Origin: Chytridium lagenaria
Taxonomy: Eukaryota; Chytridiomycota; Chytridiomycetes; Chytridiales; Chytridiaceae
DNA length: 16,973 bases
Assembly (NCBI GenBank): GCA_025449115.1
Contig: JAHLKC010000305.1
Span: forward strand, 1-16,973
Direction: 5' to 3'
Position numbers and translations under genes: made by a program. Shown here piece by piece: positions 10,123 through 16,973 of the stretch (its first letter is position 1; each line of letters starts with the position of its first letter). The notes under the pieces were generated by a model that saw only the letters and a list, made by a program, of their open reading frames with translations, was not told the DNA's origin and ran no database searches.

Positions 10123-10448
10123 GCTGGGTCGATTCTGTTTCTCAAGCAATGGTTCTGGTAGAAAAATTTCAGTTGCTCCAAGTATTTAAGAGCATGCCGA
10201 TGCGCTAGTTTAAAACCACGAGGTTTTATTTCTTCACATTACAAAAGTAGCGTGAATGCTTAAATACACAAGCAAGAAAATATCTATGAGGGCATTCAGT
10301 ATAAAAGAGGCGTGGACGGCCGTAAAGCTCGACGGGCGGCGCGATATACGACTTTATGTACGTGAGAGAAACAAAAGGTATCAAAGATAATTAAAATACA
10401 GCTTCATTAAGCTTAATAACGTCTCAGCGAGTCCTTGCGCACCACACT
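10123..10448. other. Gap between SED5 and the F-box gene
   Basis: This 326-nt stretch must hold the SED5 3' end and the promoter of the F-box gene, both on the minus strand. It contains a small inverted repeat (AAAACC, four bases, GGTTTT, about 10213-10228). I see no open frame worth reporting and no RNA gene. Confidence 0.5.
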
Positions 10449-11514
10449 CTAGAGCTCAGTTCTAAGTGACCACACAAAGACCAGGAAGAAGAACACCAGT
10501 GCAGCAAAGACTTGAATCATGAGCCACCGATTGCTGCTCAAATTCTGAAAGTACTTGAGCAGCTGATCATGTGCACCGCTGACGTTCATCTCCATGTCTA
10601 CAACATTGTCGTCAATTCTTTGAATCATCTCTCTTTGTTGTGTGAGGATTTGGGCGAATTGGGTGTAGATTTGACCAAGCTCTGCAATGGTGGATTCGAT
10701 GGATTCAATGGCTTGATTACGAGACTCAAGGTACTCCAGGTTACCGCTTTGGGGATTTGCTAACATAAGCGATTGTTGTTGGCCGCCAGGGCCGCCGCTT
10801 CCTGGTCCGAGATCCAAGGATACGTCAGAATTGGGGGTTGCCTTCCGTTCGGGGAAGTATAGGGGGGAGTCCGAAGATTTTGAGACAGGTGGAAAATGGA
10901 GGAGACTTCGGTAGATGTTGAGGCGGAACCGTTTTGTTGAGAATTTAAGGAGTGAAGGGTTGGCAGCAGGGAAGTCTGGGAGATCCAGTTTGAGGAGCGT
11001 ATGAGTATTGATCTCTCCTTGACTTTTGCTCCTTGATATTCTGCGTCCTAATCTCCAACACGTTTTTAAACTCCCCTGATGTTGATGCCAACCTCGTCTG
11101 GAGGGAGGTGACCACGTTCACTGCATGCTCCTCCACTGGCGGTTCCCCATCTTCCAGAAGATTTTGACTGCTGCACATGAGTGGAAAGTGCACCAATTTG
11201 ACGGTTAACTTTCGCGATATCCTGTTTGATGATGTGGATGAGCTCATTGATCTCTACGGGGCGGTCATCGAATAACGACTTTTTCCGTGCAAGCTGCGAC
11301 AGCTTGTGAAGCTTTAGAATAGTTGCATTGATCTCCTTGCCACGGTTGCTGCGGCTTTGGCAAATTCTGACTTTGATTGAGGGACGGGAGTGGAAGTGGA
11401 ATCTGAGAGCAGCCTGTTGCGTTCTTGTGATCCATTCATCTGGTATGGCGTTGCCATGCCGCGTTGGAGCATGGAGTCGACTGCAGAGTGAAACTCTTGA
11501 GTTCTGTCCTTCAT
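10449..11514 (-). CDS. SED5: Sed5/syntaxin-5 Golgi t-SNARE
   Basis: This is the Qa-SNARE of the early Golgi; it pairs with other SNAREs to fuse ER-derived and intra-Golgi vesicles. The open span gives about 355 residues, close to yeast Sed5 (340), with no intron. The N-terminus MKDRTQEF carries the D-R-T-x-E-F peptide that binds the SM protein Sly1. An Habc-type segment follows (KLSQLARKKSLFDDRPVE, then INELIHIIKQDI). The SNARE motif lies about 65-130 residues before the end (IESTIAELGQIYTQFAQI, LTQQREMIQRIDDNV); the second Q of TQQREMI is the zero-layer glutamine. The tail anchor is NRWLMIQVFAALVFFFLVFVW. Frame corrections are needed near 11338-11344 (one G short), 11143-11156, in the linker at 10945-10990, and at the G run 10833-10837 (one base short). 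The linker frame is uncertain. SED5 is divergent from the K+ channel gene. Confidence 0.95.
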
Positions 11515-12177
11515 GTTTGCAGTGTGAGTCGAGTGGTAAGGGGCTAAGTGCGTTGGGAGTCTTTGGATGTATAAAGATCTCGGTTGATGATGGCCAGCAC
11601 CTCCTCAGAGTCCGTCGTTGTCGTTTTTTTGCCCCAAAATTAGAATTTTACTAGCTGAAGATGATTGGAGGATAGGATAAAAACAGCTGTTGCGGCATCA
11701 TACGCAGGGGCGGCGCGAGAGATTACGGGCCGAGGTCTGCAGATATCCTTGCATGATGCGAGGTATCGTTGGCAGCCAGAACTAGTTATCGATAGCCTAT
11801 AATTACTATTATGCATCTGTTTTTATTCAATCTGTGAGTTTTTGCAGGATCATGTTGTTGGATTGGAGAGAGAACTGTACATGCAATACTGCCAACATCT
11901 GAATTCTGGGCTCTCGTGAGACGGCCCTTTACAGCTAGCTACGCGAGTATGTACGGCTTGTCGCCACTATTAACCACGGCTTGTCGCTAATACTCAAGGA
12001 TGCAAAAATAGAAAAATGTCATCAAATCAATCACAACCATTTTTTTCTCTCTTGGTTATCTGCGGCAAGCTTTGCCGTCTTCTTGCTCCTCCAGTGAGCC
12101 CGTACCTCATCCTTTGAGTATAAGAACCTCTTCAGCTTGATACCTGGAAATATCCAGGAAATAAAACCCACACAGCC
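11515..12177. other. Divergent intergenic region between SED5 and the K+ channel
   Basis: These 663 bp must contain both promoters. I see no tandem motif or RNA gene. A minus-strand open frame, 12267 to 12031 (78 codons), ends in a basic stretch (KDEVRAHWRSKKTAKLAA); it overlaps the channel's first exon, has no recognised relative and is not called a gene. No clear TATA box is close to either start. Confidence 0.45.
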
Positions 12178-13836
12178 ATGAACAGGATGATGGAAGTGTG
12201 CATTGAGACGGAGACTGTCATCCGCAACAGGGAGCATAGGGAAGAACAGGAAGCTATGGATAATCACAACAACAACTCTGCTGAATGGAATGAGAATACG
12301 CCTTTACTTAAGCAGCGATCATCCAGGCAAGATTTTTAACCTTTTTTAAAACAAATGGCAGGCGGCGAGGCTTAATGTAGCTCTAACATCGTGTTTGATG
12401 TTATTAGGGATGGTGACGCTCCTCAGTCCGTGGTTACCTTCCCGAGCCTTCGTGAATATGGTCAACAGCCACGATCAGAGTTTGGATCAGAGACTGATGC
12501 CTACCCTCAGCCTGAATGGGTGGAGAACCTTAGAGCCCTGATGAGCAATAATCCTTCGTCTCCTCTAGGCGCCATGATAGGGTTTGATCTCCTTTCTTAA
12601 ATTTGTGTAAAGTAACATTTCCTTCTTTCGTTTTCCCTTTCAGTCTCTTTTTTACATCAGTTCTCCTCATTTCTATCGTCCTTCTTTGCGTCGGAACTGA
12701 GCCGTCTATCATCGAAAACCACAACGCTGCTCTCCTTATTTTCTGGCTCAACTTCCTATCCATCATCGTGTTTACTGTTGAATTTACCATCGACTGCATT
12801 TTTACCGCGGTCCATGGGTGTGCCTCATGTTTGAACCTGCCTTTATCATCGACGTGCTTGCCATCTTCCCCTTCTACCTTGAAATCATTATTTCGCTCTT
12901 GACTGGAACCAGTGTTGTTTCTGGAGCCACTGCGGTAGAAGGCTTTGCTGCTCTTCGTGTGTTGCGGTTGCTTCGTGTTGTCCGTCTCTTTAAAATCTTT
13001 GAGAGATCACCTCAGGTATGGTGGTGGTTTTCTTAGATAGATTCCACAATGTTGAAAGTTGATTATTTTCTTAGCTCCGCATTCTTTCGGTTGCTTTGTC
13101 TAAGTCTTACGACGGTATTATGATCCTCGCCATTGTCTCTCCTCTCCTGGTTTGCTTCTTCGGAACTTTGACGTAAATTTCGCTTGTTACCAATGAGTAT
13201 GCTGACTATCTGTTAAGGTTCTACGCTGAGCAAACCGACGAATACTATAAGGACGGCGTCTGGTATTACACCAACGGCGACAGGTCCCCTTTCCAGTCCA
13301 TTACTTCCTGGTGAGTATCTTATAAAATTGTTTTTAATATTAGGCTAACTTTTCCCAGTTTTTGGCTTTCTATTGTCACCTTAACGACAGTTGGGTACGG
13401 AGACGTCACCCCAAGGACCACTCTTGGTCGTCTCGTCTCCGCTGTGGCCTCCCTCGCAGCCCTTGTTTTCCTCGCCTTTCCTCTGACCGTCATCACCACC
13501 CACTACACCAACGTTTTGAACGATCTTGAGCAAGAGAAGAAGGCGGAGATTCGCAAGCAAAACGCAGAGGACCAGGCTCGTAGGGACTCTATTACGCAAC
13601 AGGCTCTCTTTGCATTCCAGGAAAAGGCTGGAAGGCTCTCCCCCGGAATCCCCGCGGTTGGCCCATCATCGGCCTCCCCTTCGGTTTCTTCGTCGCCAAC
13701 TAGGGGATCTTATATTTCTTATAAGGCCCAGGCTGCAAAGCTCCTTGATATGGCTCGTTCTGACGATGTTGTAACGCTTCGTTTGGCGGTCAACGGCGAG
13801 GAGGGCTTTAGGAAAGTGCTTCAGCTTCTTTTCTGA
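12178..13836 (+). CDS. Voltage-gated K+ channel (Kv-type, six-helix)
   Basis: The product is about 463 residues. Exons are 12178-12326, 12381-12581, 12644-13015, 13075-13172, 13218-13310 and 13359-13836, all in phase. The first intron appears to be GC-AG. Helices in order: S1 (LFFTSVLLISIVLLCV), S2 (LIFWLNFLSIIVFTVEF), S3 (FIIDVLAIFPFYLEIII), S4 (ALRVLRLLRVVRLFK, four Arg and a Lys at every third place, about residues 217-232), S5 (IMILAIVSPLLVCFFGTL), pore helix and filter (TLTTVGYGDVTP, GYGD about 317-320) and S6 (AALVFLAFPLTVITTHY). The filter is diagnostic for K+ selectivity, and the S4 charges indicate voltage sensing. No T1 domain is seen. The C-terminal tail has a coiled-coil-like stretch (NDLEQEKKAEIRKQNAED) that may help tetramer assembly. 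One base seems missing between S2 and S3 near 12816-12821. In-frame ATGs at 12187, 12190 and 12256 are possible alternative starts. Location is probably plasma membrane or vacuole. Confidence 0.95.
12327..12380 (+). other. Probable GC-AG intron in the K+ channel gene
   Basis: The boundary reads TCATCCAG followed by GCAAGA, and the acceptor is AATGTAG. This joins ENTPLLKQRSS to SSNIVFDVIRDGD in phase. Using the nearer acceptor at 12360 brings in a TAG stop. GC-AG introns are a known minor class whose donors otherwise match the consensus, as here (CAG, then GCAAG). A T-to-C sequence error at the second intron base is the alternative. Confidence 0.6.
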
Positions 13837-14115
13837 AGCAACAGCTTCGACGTCTTCCTAAATTACTTTCCACGGTCGTCTTTTTTCTCGTTGCAACTCT
13901 TTTCTTGCTTTTCACATTTGAATCTTTTATACCTTTTCCATTTTCCCATATGTATTTCAATATGTTATTTCAATATGCTTATCACTTGCGCTTGACACTC
14001 TTTTCGCCCACGCCCTTCATCCGCTGTTATTAGGGGCTAGGGTTATTATCAATACATGACCTCGTTTTGCGTCATAAATAGTGGTTTAAATTTGTCACTT
14101 CAAAGGACAACAAGC

Positions 14116-15352
14116 ATGCTTCAGCCAACTCTTCGCAGGATCATGGCCGTGCGCCGTCTATCCACGGCATCCAGCTATACAGTCCAACCCTTACTTCTTG
14201 ATCAGATAGTTATAGTCACTGGCGCCGGGCAGGTCCGTCTCAAGACGTTTCTTGATGATGCAGTTTGATATGCATGATAACTAACCAGAGGTCGGCTAAT
14301 TAGGGTATTGGGAGGCAACATCACGGTTACTTGCTCTCCAGGGAGCTCGGATAGTGCTCTCCGACCTTGATGAACATAAATGTGGAAGGTGGCAGAATCA
14401 ATTAACGCAACTATGCGTGAGTTGACGGGATCGAGTGATGATTATGCGGTTGCGGTCCTGGGATGTCACAAAGCCTGAGTTTCCGGAGAAGTTGATCAAG
14501 GAGACTGTGTCAAAGTTTGGACGGATTAATCATGTAAGTGTGTTTGAGGATTTTACAGACTTTGACAGATACTATTTTAACCTATGCCAAGATCGTTAAC
14601 AACGCGGTTTCTGGTAAAGGAACGATGACGTGAATCATATTTTTTTAATAGAAGTCTACAGTTATGACGGGATGCTTCACAAATGTCGGACCTCAATGGG
14701 ATCTCATTCAAGCAGTACATACAACAGCTCCGTTCCGGATAATTCGTGCGGCAGCACCGTACATGGTAAACTTATTATAATTGCTCGCTTTTAACAAAAG
14801 TTAAGCGGCTAACCGATGGTCAACCGCGGTCCATTGTTAATGTTCCTCCACCTCAGGTCTTCACGGCAACGTCGGACAAGCCAACTATGCGACCGCCAAA
14901 TCCGGCATTCTCGGCTCACAAAGACGATTGCAAAAGAATGGGACCTGCATTTGGAGTACGTGCTAATAGTGTTGCGTTTGGTCTTATTGACACGAGGTTG
15001 ACGAGACCCAAAGAGGGTACTGTTCGGCAAAGGAGGGAAAATATTTGTCGAAGGAGCTGGAGAGGTTGCGTTGGAATTCCGTTGCCTCCTGGTGTGAGGT
15101 GGAGAGAGATAGGAGAGGAGAAAGATGATTCCTCTTGGACGCGTGGGAACGCGGATGAAGCGGCTGGTGCATATGTTTTTGGTGTCTCTTGGGCGAGGTT
15201 TGTTTCCGTGCATTCTCTATTGGCTCATTGCTTTCATTCCATTTTATAAATACCGATAACTATATCTGTTGGAATTTAGCTACATCACAGGCCACTGCGT
15301 CGAGGTCACTGGAGGTTTGTATTTAAAAGGCTTAAAAACTGGTCAAATTTGA
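14116..15352 (+). CDS. Mitochondrial-type SDR, 3-oxoacyl-ACP reductase-like
   Basis: This short-chain dehydrogenase/reductase has about 313 residues. Exons are 14116-14232, 14304-14533, 14592-14613, 14662-14765, 14806-15197 and 15280-15352. The N-terminus, MLQPTLRRIMAVRRLSTASS, is Arg-rich without acids, like a mitochondrial targeting peptide. The cofactor motif TGAGQGIG spans the first junction. IVNNA, the Ser motif NVSSTSG (one base short at 14845) and the catalytic YATAK follow in order. Later SDR landmarks are KTIAKEW, VRANSVAFGLIDTRLT, MIPLGR-VG, DEAAGA and YITGHCVEVTGG. Single-base corrections are needed near 14309-14313, 14388, 14456-14463, 14606, 14687, 14696, 14845, 14915, 14940, 15028-15052 and 15121-15150. 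Catalytic residues are nevertheless intact. FabG-like enzymes of mitochondrial fatty acid synthesis are a reasonable comparison, but the substrate is not fixed by sequence. The last 12 residues after VTGG are atypical, so the true stop is uncertain. Confidence 0.88.
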
Positions 15353-15370
15353 GCTCAGAAATTGAGAGAG

Positions 15371-16973
15371 ATGGCATCTCCTGTCACGGCCAGATATTCG
15401 CTATGCCAACGCACTCGGTGTGAGCCTTTTGTCAGGCTCGCTAGTCCTCTTATCAGCCGGACTTCTATGCATTCAGCCTGTACGGCCTCAGGTGAGGAGT
15501 CAATTGAATAAACAGAAGCAAAATAAAAAAGCTTGGTTGACCTCTGTGAGTTAGCTTGAGAAAGGTTTAATTATTCAACGTCCCAAACGGCTGCCATCGC
15601 TGCGTCGACGAATTTGGGAGTTTACTTGACGGGTCCAATATGGGGGTAATGACTTTGACGTCTCTTTGCAATGAGATGAAAGTCAATGGCTAACATATTG
15701 CCACTGCATGGCAGACTTCTGGTCGACCGCGTGAACCCAAGATGGCTATTCCTCACAGCATCCGCACTACTCGGCAGTGGATACGCACTGGCAAGGTAGC
15801 TCTCACACTCTGCGCATGTTTTTCTCCATATTTTCAGTCATTAACTCACACCTCGCCCAGTTACGCCTACCTCGGTCCTTTGGCGACTCGATCCCTTTCC
15901 TCCTCATGTGCCTGTTCTTCTTCACCGTCGGTGTCGGCTCCGGTGGTGCCTACCACACCGGTCTCGCCACAAACCTCCGCAATTGGCCTGCAAACTTCCG
16001 GGGCCTCGCCATAGGGATTCCTGTTGCCGTATTCGGTCTCTGCGGATTCATCTGTGCCGCCGTTGCACGTCGATTCTTCACCTACGAACTATCAATCCGA
16101 GAATCAATTGGATCCTTGGATGTACCCGTGTTTCTGTCTTTCTTGGGTGTGCAGGGATTCATAGTGAACTTTGTTGCGGCGTTTGTGTTGAAAGATGTAA
16201 GGCATTTGAGGCCTGGGATGATTTCTATCGAACCGCCGCAATCAGAACCTCAGGAAGTAGAGAGGAGGTGGAGGAACCGCCGCATGACCCCCCTGTTATT
16301 GTGTCAAGTCCAGTTATGGTGGATGAGGCAGAAAATGATGAAGAGGATGAGAATGTGCCTTTCATTACTTCTGCTGGATCGTTTAGAAGGGGATGGACGT
16401 TTCCGAATCTTGATGAGGAAGCACCCAGGAGGACGAGGAAGTGGATATACCATTTTTTTTGAATTCGACGCGCTTCTGCTCCTTTTGATCATGTTTGCGG
16501 TAACGGGCACTGGATTAATGTAAGTAAACTAGCTCCACTTTCATTTCCATTGTTTACTTACACTATTTAGGGTGGTAACAACATTGGGAAGGTTATCGAA
16601 TCTCTCTTCCCACCCAACACCCCAATTACCGATCCCACATTTCAAGCAACTCAATCCCTTCACGTCACCATTTTCTCATTGCCGGGTTCCTTGGCCGTCT
16701 CGTCACGGGCGCGCTCTCTGACATCTTTCATCATCAACCGCTTGCTATGTTCGACGGGCGACATGGGCGCCGCTTCCTTCTTTCATTATGTTTTAGGAAG
16801 CTTATTAGCGCTGCGCGTGACGCACATTGGGACCTGGTTCCTGTGACGATGGTGGTTGCATTGCGTATGGGTCGGTTTGGACTATTGTTCCTGTGCTAGT
16901 GAATGAATTTTTTGGGTCAAAGAGATTTGGGTTTCATTGGTGAGTTTTTTATATTATCAATGTAAACCTTATC
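15371..16973 (+). CDS. MCH1-like major facilitator transporter, 3' end missing
   Basis: The gene runs off the right edge. Exons are 15371-15491, 15565-15645, 15715-15795, 15861-16519 and 16571-16939; the donor at 16940 starts an intron that leaves the window. The N-terminal half matches the nodulin-like/MCH1 pattern: RYANALGVSLLSGSLVLLSAG, then YAFSLYG, TNLGVYLTGPIWG, LLVDRVNPRWLFLTASALLG and LMCLFFFTVGVGSGGAYHTG. FRGLAIGIPVAVFGLCGFI is another helix. An acidic loop (VDEAENDEEDENVPF) separates the two halves. After it come LLLLLIMFAVTGTGLM, NNIGKVIESLFP, IAGFLGRLVTGALSDIF and IAYGSVWTIVPVLVNEFFG. Yeast Mch1 is a monocarboxylate-permease-like protein, but its substrate is not established, so none is claimed. 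At least six frame corrections are needed, including near 15395, 15468, 15873, 16265, 16575 and 16680. The start is 18 bp after the stop of the SDR gene. Confidence 0.88.

Noticed and set aside
11328..11654. 108-codon plus-strand frame
   Set aside because: It is antisense to the SED5 N-terminal region, whose Sly1-binding peptide and Habc segment are clear.
12031..12267. Small minus-strand gene with a basic C-terminus
   Set aside because: The tail looks coding-like, but the frame overlaps the first exon of the channel gene, has no recognised relative and no splice support.

Overview
The window looks like nuclear DNA of a filamentous fungus, most likely a basidiomycete. The genes are interrupted by many short GT-AG introns (about 40-99 nt). 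They include a Golgi syntaxin of the Sed5 type, an MCH1-like major facilitator, a mitochondrial-type short-chain dehydrogenase and an F-box protein. There are no bacterial operon or ribosome-binding features. The phylum is an inference from gene style, not from a marker gene.

Layout. Positions 1 to about 2990 are T-rich and I can assign no gene there. A multi-exon gene of unknown function (gene A, +) runs 3039-4512. A second unknown gene (gene B, +, about 5135-8316) has a small N-terminal domain, a Ser/Glu-rich linker, about nineteen copies of a 39-residue Ala-rich repeat and a hydrophobic C-terminal segment. Just downstream (8464-8790) lies a decayed, internally deleted copy of gene A. Two minus-strand genes follow: an F-box/Cys-rich protein (10122-8972) and SED5 (11514-10449). 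Divergent from SED5 is a voltage-gated K+ channel gene (+, 12178-13836, six exons). Then come a short-chain dehydrogenase (+, 14116-15352) and, only 18 bp later, an MCH1-like transporter (+, from 15371, cut by the right edge).

A feature of the whole window is that nearly every gene needs one or more single-base frame corrections to give its family protein, while splice sites and diagnostic residues stay intact and substitution stops are not seen. SED5, an essential gene in yeast, is affected too. The simplest reading is indel error in the underlying sequence, worst in the tandem repeat, though decay of a duplicated segment is not excluded. Protein descriptions therefore follow homology across the indels, and CDS coordinates give the outer span of each gene including introns.

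The most novel items are gene B, whose repeat I cannot match to a known family, and the decayed gene A copy on its far side, which suggests a local duplication around gene B. The other genes are individually recognisable and show no obvious common pathway.
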